The notes beneath the pieces are model-generated. The model saw only the letters and a program-made list of their open reading frames with translations. It searched no databases and was not told the origin of the DNA. A stretch of 30,943 nucleotides of DNA from CAZTVF01 sp964616985. GTDB lineage: Bacteria; Planctomycetota; Phycisphaerae; SM23-33. This document shows positions 7,861 through 14,687 of this stretch, piece by piece. Made by a program: the position numbers and the translations under genes. Numbering within the stretch: the stretch's first letter is position 1; the number at the start of each line of letters is the position of its first letter. Where the stretch lies: the NCBI GenBank assembly GCA_964616985.1, contig CAZTVF010000065.1, forward strand, positions 1-30,943, written 5' to 3'.

Positions 7861-9774
7861 ATGGAGAATGTGACCAGGCGGATGAAGGCGGTGCCGTTCA
7901 CGAGCGTGAAGATCGAATCGCCGTTCTGGGTGCGGCGGCAGGAGGTCAATCGCACGGCCACGCTGCCGACGGAATACAAGATCTGCAAGGACACCGGACG
8001 CATCGATGCCTTCAGGCTGCAGTGGAAGCCCGGGCAGCCGAACGAGCCGCACATCTTCTGGGACAGCGACGTGGCCAAGTGGATCGAGGCGGCGTCGTAC
8101 ACGCTGGCCACGCACCCTGACGCCTCGCTGGAGCGTCAATTGGACGAGGTGGTCCAACTCGTCGCCGCGGCCGTGCAGGACGACGGCTACCTCAACTCGC
8201 ACTACACCGCCGTCGAGCCCGCCAGACGCTGGACGAACCTCCGCGACTGCCATGAGCTCTACTGCGCCGGCCACCTCATCGAGGCCGCCGTCGCCCACTA
8301 TCACGCCACCGGCAAGCGCACGCTGCTCAACGCCCTGTGCCGCTACGCCGACCACATCGATCGCACGTTCGGCCGCCAGGACGGCCAGAAACGCGGCTAC
8401 TGCGGGCATCCGGAGATCGAGCTAGCCCTGGTCCGCCTGCACGCGGCGACGGGCGAGGAGCGATACTTCAAACTCGCGAAGTACTTCATCGACGAGCGCG
8501 GGAGCGGCGGCGGCGAGTATTTCAACCAGGAGGCCCGCGCCCGCGGCGAGGATCCGAAGCATTACTGGGCTCGCACGTATTCCTACTGCCAGGCCGACCG
8601 CCCCATCCGCGAGCAGACGCAGGCCGCCGGACACGCGGTGCGGGCGTTCTACCTGTACAGCGGCGCCGCCGACGTCGCCGCCGTCACCGGCGACGCCGAA
8701 CTCCTCGACGCCTGCCGCCGCGTCTGGCGCGACGTGACCCGCAACAAGATGTACATCACGGGCGGCATCGGGCCCTCGGCCGCCAATGAAGGATTCACGC
8801 GGCTGCACGACCTGCCGAACTACTCGGCCTACGCCGAGACGTGTGCGGCCATCGCGCTGGTGTACTTCGCCCACCGCATGCTGCAGGTGGAGGCCGACGG
8901 CGAATACGCCGACGTGATCGAGCGCTGCCTGTACAACGGCACGATCAACGGCGTGTCGCTCGACGGGCGGAGATTCTTCTACGCCAACGCCCTGGGCTGC
9001 GTGCCGAACGACGAGACGAAAGACCACCAGGCCCACCATCGCCAGGAGTGGTTCTCGTGTGCATGCTGCCCGCCGAACCTCGCGCGGATGATCGCGTCGG
9101 TGGGGGAGTACGTCTACGCCGCCGGCGACCACTCGCTCTACGTGCACCAGTACATCGCCGGCAGCGGCACGGCCCAGGTGGGCGGCTCGGCCGTCACGTT
9201 GCGGCAGGAAACGCGTTACCCGTGGGACGGGCGGATCGACCTCACGCTGTCGCTGGCGGGCAAGGCCCGCTTCGACCTGATGCTCCGCATTCCGGCCTGG
9301 TGCCGCAGCCACAAGCTCTCCGTCAACGGCAAGCGCGTCAGCCGCCCCGTGCGCAAAGGCTACGTTCGCCTCAGCCGCGCATGGGCCGACGGCGACCGCG
9401 TAAGCCTGGACCTGGAGATGCGCGTCGAGCGCGTCGCGGCCCATCCCTTCGTGCTGGACGACGGCGGCCGGGTCGCCCTGCAGCGCGGGCCGCTGGTGTA
9501 CTGCCTGGAGGGCTGCGACCACAAGGTCGATCTCCGCACGGTGGTGCTGCCCGACCGCTCGCGCCTGACGGCCCGCTGGGACGCCAGGCGTCTGGGCGGC
9601 GTCGTGGTGATCGAGGGCGACGCCCAGGCCGTGCCGCTGGCCGACTGGCGCGACCGCCTCTACCAGTTCATCGACGCCCCCCGCGCCAAGCGCGTCCGCC
9701 TCAAGGCCGTGCCCTTCTGCCTCTGGGACAACCGCCGCCGCGGCGACATGGCCGTCTTCCTGCCGCGTGCGTGA
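7861..9774 (+). CDS. GH127 beta-L-arabinofuranosidase
   Basis: The 637-residue protein matches the HypBA1-type family (formerly DUF1680) along its full length; HypBA1 itself has about 658 residues. Such enzymes release L-arabinofuranose from beta-arabinosides, as in plant cell-wall hydroxyproline-linked arabinans. The catalytic site is visible: E310 in SAANEGF (general acid/base, Glu322 in HypBA1), E326 and C328 in AETCAA, and C402-C403 in SCACCPPN, the zinc ligands, of which the first is the unusual cysteine nucleophile. An alpha/alpha-barrel N-terminal part is followed by beta-sandwich domains (from about residue 430). No signal peptide is present, so it should act in the cytoplasm on imported oligosaccharide. 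ATG 7861 has GGGAGA about 6 nt upstream; the frame extends to 7762 but overlaps the previous gene there. A TATACT box at 7829-7834 may be its -10. Confidence 0.95.
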   Translation: MENVTRRMKAVPFTSVKIESPFWVRRQEVNRTATLPTEYKICKDTGRIDAFRLQWKPGQPNEPHIFWDSDVAKWIEAASYTLATHPDASLERQLDEVVQLVAAAVQDDGYLNSHYTAVEPARRWTNLRDCHELYCAGHLIEAAVAHYHATGKRTLLNALCRYADHIDRTFGRQDGQKRGYCGHPEIELALVRLHAATGEERYFKLAKYFIDERGSGGGEYFNQEARARGEDPKHYWARTYSYCQADRPIREQTQAAGHAVRAFYLYSGAADVAAVTGDAELLDACRRVWRDVTRNKMYITGGIGPSAANEGFTRLHDLPNYSAYAETCAAIALVYFAHRMLQVEADGEYADVIERCLYNGTINGVSLDGRRFFYANALGCVPNDETKDHQAHHRQEWFSCACCPPNLARMIASVGEYVYAAGDHSLYVHQYIAGSGTAQVGGSAVTLRQETRYPWDGRIDLTLSLAGKARFDLMLRIPAWCRSHKLSVNGKRVSRPVRKGYVRLSRAWADGDRVSLDLEMRVERVAAHPFVLDDGGRVALQRGPLVYCLEGCDHKVDLRTVVLPDRSRLTARWDARRLGGVVVIEGDAQAVPLADWRDRLYQFIDAPRAKRVRLKAVPFCLWDNRRRGDMAVFLPRA

Positions 9775-9792
9775 GCCATGACCAGATGGGCT

Positions 9793-9820
9793 GGGTGTCG
9801 GCCTTCCCAGGCCGCCACCT
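9793..9820. repeat. 28-bp dispersed palindrome, copy 2
   Basis: The sequence GGGTGTCGGCCTTCCCAGG followed by CCGCCACCT is a close relative of the copy at 2811, in the same orientation, 18 bp after the GH127 stop codon. The central GGCCT...AGGCC stem is better preserved than in copy 1. Confidence 0.75.
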
Positions 9821-9960
9821 GCTTGGGTAGAGCACAACCGCCTGCTCCTGGTCATGGCCTGACTCAGCGAACGGGCAAAGCGAAAAGGTAATCGCATGTA
9901 CAAGCCGGAGTTCAACCCGATCGGCGGGCAAGCGGCTAGTGTGTCGTCAAGATCGAAACT

Positions 9961-10069
9961 GTGGGTGCCGTGGTTTGCGGAGCGTAGCGCAGCAACCACG
10001 CAACGTTGCCTGGTGGCCGTGGCGTGGTTGCTCGACCGACTACGGCCTCGCAAGCCACGGCACCCATAC
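9961..10069. repeat. Long imperfect inverted repeat (~40-47 bp arms)
   Basis: The left arm 9961-10000 (starting GTGGGTGCCGTGG, ending CAGCAACCACG) and the right arm 10023-10069 (starting CGTGGTTGCTCG, ending CCACGGCACCCATAC) are reverse complements over most of their length, with a few small insertions. The loop is about 22 bp. It could fold as one large cruciform or RNA hairpin. It has no coding content and no clear target duplication, and looks like a dispersed palindromic element or a small non-autonomous mobile sequence. Confidence 0.8.
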
Positions 10070-10102
10070 AATCAAGTTGGACAGTACAGTAGTTCACGTG
10101 CT

Positions 10103-10678
10103 GTGGCCTCGCCGGCAAGCCGAGCCGCGCGGGCCGCGATGACGATCGTCGCCCTGGCGATGCTGATCGGCTCGGCGACCGCCCAGCCGACGCGTCCGAC
10201 TTCCGCCGCCGCGGCCACCGCACCGGCGACCCAGCCGGCGGGGGAGAACGCGGCGGCGATCGTGGAGACGATGCGGCAGGAGCTGGCCGCGATGGCGGGG
10301 GAGTACCCCGAGCTTGCCGGCCTGGCCAACGCGACCGTGCGCGAAGATGGCGAGGGTTTCTGGCGGCTGGAGTACGTCAACGACTGCCGCCTTGCCGGAA
10401 AGGGCCGCATGGAGGACACGGGCCCGCGGCCGGTCGCGATCACGCTGTGCATCATGACCCGCGAGCGATTCACTCTCGATGTGAGGCGGGTGCAGATGCC
10501 CATGCCCGATCATCAATGGAAGCGGCTGGATCTGGTCGGCTGGTCCAGCACGTACACCGGGCGGGGCGCCACCGAAGGCGTCGCGGTCATTCTCGACAAG
10601 GCCCTCGCCGCCGCGTTGGAGCGGATCTCCGCCATGGACCGGCCTTCCGCCGTCGCCTCGCGCCCCGCGGCGGGGTGA
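10103..10678 (+). CDS. Small secreted protein, unknown function
   Basis: Starting at GTG 10103 the product has 191 residues and opens with a classic export signal: basic n-region (ASPASRAARAA), hydrophobic core MTIVALAMLIGSA and a TAQ cleavage site. An alternative start is the ATG at 10139, which would leave no positive charges before the core; the GTG therefore seems better, although neither has a good Shine-Dalgarno site. After a Pro/Thr/Ala-rich linker (residues ~35-55) comes a compact domain with IVETMRQELAAMAGEYPELAGL, strands ending in FWRLEYVNDCRL, and VAITLCIMTRERFTLDVRR. I do not recognise this family. Its TGA (10676-10678) directly abuts the stop codon of the convergent PQQ-propeller gene, with no base between. 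Confidence 0.6.
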   Translation: MASPASRAARAAMTIVALAMLIGSATAQPTRPTSAAAATAPATQPAGENAAAIVETMRQELAAMAGEYPELAGLANATVREDGEGFWRLEYVNDCRLAGKGRMEDTGPRPVAITLCIMTRERFTLDVRRVQMPMPDHQWKRLDLVGWSSTYTGRGATEGVAVILDKALAAALERISAMDRPSAVASRPAAG

Positions 10679-13129
10679 CTACTTCGATCGCATCGTTGGC
10701 TGCGTCGCGGGGGCGGGGCCGGGTGTGATGTCGTAGGCGAAGAGGCCCAGGACGTTGGCGGCGTAGAGGCGGCTGCCGGCGAGCAGCAGGTTGCCCAGCG
10801 AATCATTCTCACCGGCCAGCGGCAGCAGTTCGGTGTGGTAGTCGGCGAGGTCCAGGCGCAGCACCTGTCTCCCGGCCGAGGCGAGGATGCAGCGGTCGGT
10901 GACGACGGGGCGGCCGATCAGCGGTACGGCGCTCGCCCAGCGGAACACCGCGTTGCCGTCGGCGGCCGAGAGCACCGCCAGCATCGTCACGGGCGCGGGC
11001 TCCAGCGGGGCCTGCTCGAGCTTGCGAATCTCTTCCATCGCCGCCTGCTGCGCCTCGGCGGAGGCGGGCTGCTTGTTCATCTCGGCGACGATGCGGCCGA
11101 CCTCCAGGTTGCGCTTGCGGAGCAGGTCCTGGCGTTCGCTGTCGCGGCCACTGAGCAGGACGCGGCCGTCGTCGATGGCCGAGAGATCCCACAGCCCCTG
11201 GCTGTTCTGCGACCATCGCAGCGAGCCGTCGCGCAGCGAGAGGGCGAAGACGTAGGAGTTGTCGGCGGGCATGGCAATGACCGTGTCGCCGCAGAGCACG
11301 AGGGGGTTGACCTCGCCCGCGCGGCGCGGGAAGGCAACGGTGCCGGGGGCGCTGCGGACGAACTCCTCGGGATACTCGTAGGCCCACAGGGCCGCGCCGC
11401 TGGCCTGGTCGAAGGCGGCCAGCACGCCCGAGCACGAGACGATGACGCGGTCGCCGGCGACCAGCGGCGGGCAGGCCCAGTCGCGGATCGTGCCCATGGC
11501 CTCGCTGTTGCCCTGGGCCTTGGCCCAGCGGCGCTGGGCGGCGGCGAAGGTGGTCTTCCACAGCAGCGATCCGGTGGCGGCGTCGAGGCAGGCGAGCACA
11601 TATTGACCTTGGTGGATCGCAACCGTCAGCACGCGCCGCCCGGCGATAGTGGGGGGCACGAGGTACTTCGCCGCCCGCGTCATCTCGTCGTCGCCGTAGC
11701 CCTGGCCCACCTTCCATAGCACCTTGCCCTGCTGGCCAAGCGAGATGGCGGCCAGGAACGAATCATCCACGAGCTGGTCCTTGAGATTCGCCGGCGCGTC
11801 GGTGGTGAAGTTGGCGGCCGTGACGAAGCCGCCCACGACAAACGCGGTCTCGTCGGTGGCGGCCAGGGTGTTGCGGTAGTCCTCGCGAAATTCGCTGGCG
11901 CCGTAGCGGAACCGCATCCGCATGCGGCTGGGGGGGATCGTGTGGGTCTGCGCGGGGAAGTCGAGGCGGTTGCCGTCGACGACGACCTGCGTGGCCGCGA
12001 TCTCCATCCTTCGTTCGGGCGTCACGCGGACCTGCCCGAAGTATTCCTCCAGCGGCGGGCTCGTGCGGACCATCGGCAGGGGGGCTCGCCACTTCGTCTC
12101 GCCGCTGGCGGCGTCGATGGCGGCCAAGCCCTCGTCGTCGCGGACCAGCAGCAGGCCGCCCCGCAGCTGCGCCTGCACCATCGGCGAGACCACCGGGCCG
12201 TTGGGCGGATAGTGGAACACGTGTCCGTCCGCGACGCGGAAGGGCCCCTTGATGTACGACAGCCACTCCTGCAGCGCTAGGAACGACACATTCGCGTCCT
12301 CGGCGTCCTTGAGGGGCTTGGCCGTGAATCGCCACGCGGGCCGCAGGTGACCCGAGAGGGGCGCCGCCGGGGCGGGCGAGGCCGCGGGCGTCGCCGGGGC
12401 GCCGGCGAGGGTCTTTTCCACGAAGGCCGCGAGGTCCTGTTCCTTGCCGCCGATGCTGCCCTTGGCCCCGGCGTGCTCGGACTTCAGCCGTGCCAGCCAC
12501 GCGCGGGAAAGCTCGGCCTTGCCGGCCAGCCCCCAGGCCAGGGCGGTGCGGGCCTGAAGCTCGGCCGCGGCGGCCGGCGGCGAATTGGCGTCCAGCAGTT
12601 CCTGCCACGCTGCGGCGGCGCGGGCGAACTCCCCGCGGTTGAAGTACACCGACGCCGTCGCCCGCTGGGCCGCGTCGGCCGCGGCCGTGAAGGCATAATT
12701 CCGCCCCACGGCCCGCAGGGCGTCCAGGTCGCCCGCGGCGACGGCCTTGTCGTACGCCGACCTGGCCGCCGCCTCATACAGGCCGCGGTACACTTCCAGT
12801 GCCTCGCTCCCCATCGCCGCCAGGCGTCGCGTGGCCGCGGCACTGACGGAGAGCATTCGCTTGCCATCGCCGGCGGGGACGAAACCCTCTCGCCGGCCCA
12901 TCAGTTCATGCAGCGTCTCGGCCGCCTCGCGGAGGTTCTTGCGGCGGACGAGGCGGTCGATCTCGGCCAGAAGCGTTTCAGACTCGGCGTCGGTGACGAC
13001 GACCTTTGGCGCCTTGGCCGGCGGCGCGGGCGCTACCGGCTGGGCCAGCGCGGGCCCCGCCGCGATCGACGCCACTGCCGCCCACGCCGCCATCGTCAGC
13101 CAGGTCTTGGTATGCACAGCCGTCTCCAT
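10679..13129 (-). CDS. Exported PQQ-like beta-propeller protein
   Basis: The 816-residue protein starts at ATG 13129 with a signal peptide (METAVHTKTWLTMAAWAAVA, cleavage near ALA-Q). Residues ~35-290 are helical and alanine-rich, consistent with a TPR-like solenoid (RRKNLREAAETLHELMGRRE, GEFARAAAAWQELLDAN). The rest carries PQQ-type propeller blades, each with the 'aldaatGe..W' pattern: LAAIDAASGETKWRAPL, LACLDAATGSLLWKTTF, LAAFDQASGAALWAYEYP and FALSLRDGSLRWSQN. Proteins of this make-up are common in planctomycetes and are usually not PQQ enzymes; a role in protein-protein contacts outside the inner membrane is likely. The frame extends upstream to 13249, but that part lies within the mobile element at 13137-13406, so the ATG at 13129 is the start. 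The miniature element ends only 7 bp before this codon, so the original promoter and ribosome site have probably been displaced. Confidence 0.85.
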   Translation of the reverse strand: METAVHTKTWLTMAAWAAVASIAAGPALAQPVAPAPPAKAPKVVVTDAESETLLAEIDRLVRRKNLREAAETLHELMGRREGFVPAGDGKRMLSVSAAATRRLAAMGSEALEVYRGLYEAAARSAYDKAVAAGDLDALRAVGRNYAFTAAADAAQRATASVYFNRGEFARAAAAWQELLDANSPPAAAAELQARTALAWGLAGKAELSRAWLARLKSEHAGAKGSIGGKEQDLAAFVEKTLAGAPATPAASPAPAAPLSGHLRPAWRFTAKPLKDAEDANVSFLALQEWLSYIKGPFRVADGHVFHYPPNGPVVSPMVQAQLRGGLLLVRDDEGLAAIDAASGETKWRAPLPMVRTSPPLEEYFGQVRVTPERRMEIAATQVVVDGNRLDFPAQTHTIPPSRMRMRFRYGASEFREDYRNTLAATDETAFVVGGFVTAANFTTDAPANLKDQLVDDSFLAAISLGQQGKVLWKVGQGYGDDEMTRAAKYLVPPTIAGRRVLTVAIHQGQYVLACLDAATGSLLWKTTFAAAQRRWAKAQGNSEAMGTIRDWACPPLVAGDRVIVSCSGVLAAFDQASGAALWAYEYPEEFVRSAPGTVAFPRRAGEVNPLVLCGDTVIAMPADNSYVFALSLRDGSLRWSQNSQGLWDLSAIDDGRVLLSGRDSERQDLLRKRNLEVGRIVAEMNKQPASAEAQQAAMEEIRKLEQAPLEPAPVTMLAVLSAADGNAVFRWASAVPLIGRPVVTDRCILASAGRQVLRLDLADYHTELLPLAGENDSLGNLLLAGSRLYAANVLGLFAYDITPGPAPATQPTMRSK

Positions 13130-13133
13130 TGGG

Positions 13134-13409
13134 TTAGAGCCTATCCGAATCACTACAAGGGCCGCGACGGAGCGGAGTTTTCCGAAGGCCAAGGCGCGAG
13201 GGCGACGACGGCCCCTCTGCGGGCCGTCGAGCCCGAGCAACGCAGGCATGCGGAAGAAGCCGCCCGTCCCTTCGGGTTGTGGCCAGGAACGCCGGCTGCG
13301 GCGTCAGAACTCCTCGCCATGCAGAACAGCATGGCGTCGTCGTTCTTCCTTGCATCCGATCGTTCCTGGTCACAACGCGGCTCCTCGTAGTTATTCGGAT
13401 AGGCTCTTA
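13134..13409. mobile_element. IS5-family-type miniature inverted-repeat element (MITE)
   Basis: The element spans 13137-13406 (270 bp) and is flanked on each side by TTA (13134-13136 and 13407-13409), a 3-bp target duplication. Its ends are inverted repeats: GAGCCTATCCGAATCACTAC at 13137-13156 and the complement of the same 20-mer, with one mismatch, at 13387-13406; similarity continues imperfectly to about 30 bp. Ends starting GAGCC and a TNA duplication are typical of the IS1031-like branch of the IS5 family. No transposase fragment is visible inside, so it would need to be mobilised in trans. It lies between the divergent genes at 13129 and 13548. Confidence 0.85.
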
Positions 13410-13547
13410 GCCGCCTCGCCCTTTGACGCCGTGGAACCGGCGAAGGTTCCAGGTGATACGCCTGCGACAACATACCATACTTTGTTCCTGTCGGCACTTG
13501 CCGCGCGGCGCCGGCGATGCGAGGATACGCCATCAAAGGAGAATCAG

Positions 13548-14105
13548 ATGACGACACGGGCTTTGATCGCGGCGGCGGGAATCCTGCTGGTGGGCGCGGC
13601 GTGGGCGGCGACGACCGAGCCGGCCAAGAACGAGAAGCGAGACCTCCTCTCGCGGCATGACACGGTGGCGCGATTCGTGGGTGTGGCTGCGCGGCAGTGC
13701 CGCGGCCTGACATCGCTGTGCCCCGACGACTGCGGCCAATCGGGCGACTTCGCCACCTTCGAAATCGTCGGGTATGTCGTGTACGAGAAATTGGGCGAGT
13801 ACGGCGATCCCAAGGCGACGGAGTTCCTCTTCCAGGTGGCCGACAACCGCAAGAACGCCAAGGCGCCCAAGGAGATCGCCGATGCGGCAGCGGCGTTGAA
13901 GGCGGGCGACCTGGTGATCCTCAACTGGCGGCACGAGTACGTGACCCAGATGGACGCCGGCGGCGGCAAGTCGTCCTCGCCCGAGCGGCCGGTCGTGAAG
14001 CTGCAGAAGATCTCGCAGGCGGAGGCGGACAAGCTGCTCGGCGCCGCCGCCACCAGCCGGCCCGCCACCAGCCGGCCAGCGAAGACGGAGGCGATCGCGT
14101 TTTGA
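13548..14105 (+). CDS. Small exported protein, conserved-looking, unknown function
   Basis: The 185-residue product begins with a signal peptide (MTTRALIAAAGILLVGAAWA, cut after AWA). The mature domain has a cysteine pair set CRGLTSLCPDDC and ordered strands DFATFEIVGYVVYEKLGEYG, KATEFLFQVADN and AGDLVILNWRHEYVTQ, followed by a Ser/Ala/Thr-Arg-Pro tail with a duplicated ATSRP motif (the DNA repeat CCAGCCGGCC lies near 14054-14080). I cannot name the family; the fold looks like a small beta-barrel with three cysteines near one edge that could bind metal or form disulfides. An AAAGGAG site lies 6 nt before the ATG. The promoter region upstream contains the end of the miniature mobile element (140 bp away). 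Confidence 0.75.
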   Translation: MTTRALIAAAGILLVGAAWAATTEPAKNEKRDLLSRHDTVARFVGVAARQCRGLTSLCPDDCGQSGDFATFEIVGYVVYEKLGEYGDPKATEFLFQVADNRKNAKAPKEIADAAAALKAGDLVILNWRHEYVTQMDAGGGKSSSPERPVVKLQKISQAEADKLLGAAATSRPATSRPAKTEAIAF

Positions 14106-14137
14106 TTGCAGGTGAAGGAAGAAGAGAAGAAACAGCA

Positions 14138-14196
14138 AGACCACGGGCAAGATGCCCGTGCTACGGGAAGACACGGGCGGGACGCCGGTGCTATGG
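14138..14196. repeat. Two tandem imperfect hairpin repeats
   Basis: Copy 1 (14138-14166) contains CACGGGC-aagat-GCCCGTG followed by CTACGG; copy 2 (14169-14196) contains ACACGGGCGGGACGCCGGTG followed by CTATGG. They are imperfect direct repeats, each with hairpin symmetry, lying just after the stop codon at 14105. They resemble dispersed extragenic palindromes I associate with planctomycete genomes, and may end transcription of the preceding gene. Confidence 0.65.
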
Positions 14197-14219
14197 TGCG
14201 GATTTTGGCGGGGAGGGGC

Positions 14220-14248
14220 TTGCGTTTCGTTTCGAAGCGGCTTAAACT
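14220..14248 (+). promoter_or_regulatory. Candidate promoter of the cobalamin-controlled cassette
   Basis: TTGCGT (14220-14225), a 17-bp spacer and TAAACT (14243-14248) form a good sigma70-type promoter. Transcription would begin around 14255, exactly where the riboswitch starts. The same TTGCG-17-TA layout precedes the giant gene at 17865. Confidence 0.6.
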
Positions 14249-14251
14249 TTC

Positions 14252-14412
14252 TGCCGGTTTGAGCATCCCGGAACACGGTTAGATTCCGTGGCGGACCCGC
14301 CGCTGTAATCGGGGACGCGCCGGCCACATGCCACTGCCTCGACGCAATCGAGGCGGGAAGGCGGCCGGTGCGGACGATCCGAGAGCCAGAAGACCTGCTC
14401 GAACCGAACACG
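14252..14412 (+). promoter_or_regulatory. Cobalamin (B12) riboswitch
   Basis: The conserved parts of the adenosylcobalamin riboswitch occur in order: a stem-loop around 14270-14295 (GGAACACGG...CCGTGGC), GGACCCGCCGCTGTAATCGGG (central junction, 14292-14313), GCCACTG at about 14330 and GCGGGAAGGC at about 14353-14362 closing one arm, then the B12 box AGCCAGAAGACCTGC at 14384-14398. Cobalamin binding normally switches off the genes downstream. An intrinsic terminator follows within 60 nt, so control is probably by transcription attenuation. The riboswitch leads into the peptide gene at 14577 and the radical SAM gene at 14687. Confidence 0.93.
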
Positions 14413-14455
14413 TCGCCGCGCCCACGGGCCGGCGAATCTGGAATCCGATGGTAAA

Positions 14456-14496
14456 GGGTTCCGACAGACACCTGACGTCTGTCGGAACCCTTTTTT
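14456..14496 (+). terminator. Intrinsic terminator (riboswitch expression platform)
   Basis: A perfect 14-bp stem, GGGTTCCGACAGAC (14456-14469) and its complement (14477-14490), encloses a 7-nt loop and is followed by TTTTTT (14491-14496). It lies between the B12 box and the peptide gene, 80 nt before the start codon, so it would cut off the cassette when cobalamin is bound. Confidence 0.93.
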
Positions 14497-14576
14497 ATTT
14501 GTGGCGGCTCGAAACGCCGCACGGCCTCGCGCCGTGCCTCGCCAGGGCCGCCTGGCGTCAGGAAAAGGAGTCACGC

Positions 14577-14687
14577 ATGAAGAAAACGGTCAAGAAGTCG
14601 GCCAAGGTCATCGCTTACCGCAAGAGCTGCCGCGCCGAAGGCACGGGCCTCTCGCACTACATCCTGATGGACAGGAACGGTAAGTAA
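14577..14687 (+). CDS. cbpA: Putative RiPP precursor peptide, CbpA-like
   Basis: This gene encodes only 36 residues, starting at ATG 14577 with AAGGAG 6 nt before it and ending in TAA at 14685-14687. The N-terminal part is very lysine-rich (MKKTVKKSAK), then comes AYRKSCRAEGTGLSHY (residues 13-28), with a single cysteine C18 and adjacent polar residues, and a short tail ILMDRNGK. Its stop overlaps the start codon of the radical SAM/SPASM gene by one base, a layout typical of a precursor peptide and its maturase. The cobalamin riboswitch before it fits the CbpA/CbpB ('cobopep') pair defined in the NCBI/TIGRFAM collection, as I recall it (unchecked). The modification and the final product are unknown to me. 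A role tied to cobalt or corrinoid supply is suggested by the riboswitch only. It is too small for automatic gene callers to find with confidence. Confidence 0.8.
   Translation: MKKTVKKSAKVIAYRKSCRAEGTGLSHYILMDRNGK

Larger units (their letters stand above)
9775..10102. other. Intergenic region with palindromic repeats
   Basis: This 328-bp gap contains no recognisable gene. It holds a copy of the 28-bp palindrome at 9793-9820 and a long imperfect inverted repeat at 9961-10069. Confidence 0.7.

Noticed and set aside
8422..10071. 549-codon open frame on the - strand across the GH127 gene
   Set aside because: Opposite strand encodes a full GH127 enzyme with all zinc and catalytic residues.
14328..14576. 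Upstream extension of the peptide gene frame to give a 119-residue protein
   Set aside because: It would run through the B12 box and the terminator; the ATG at 14577 has its own ribosome site.
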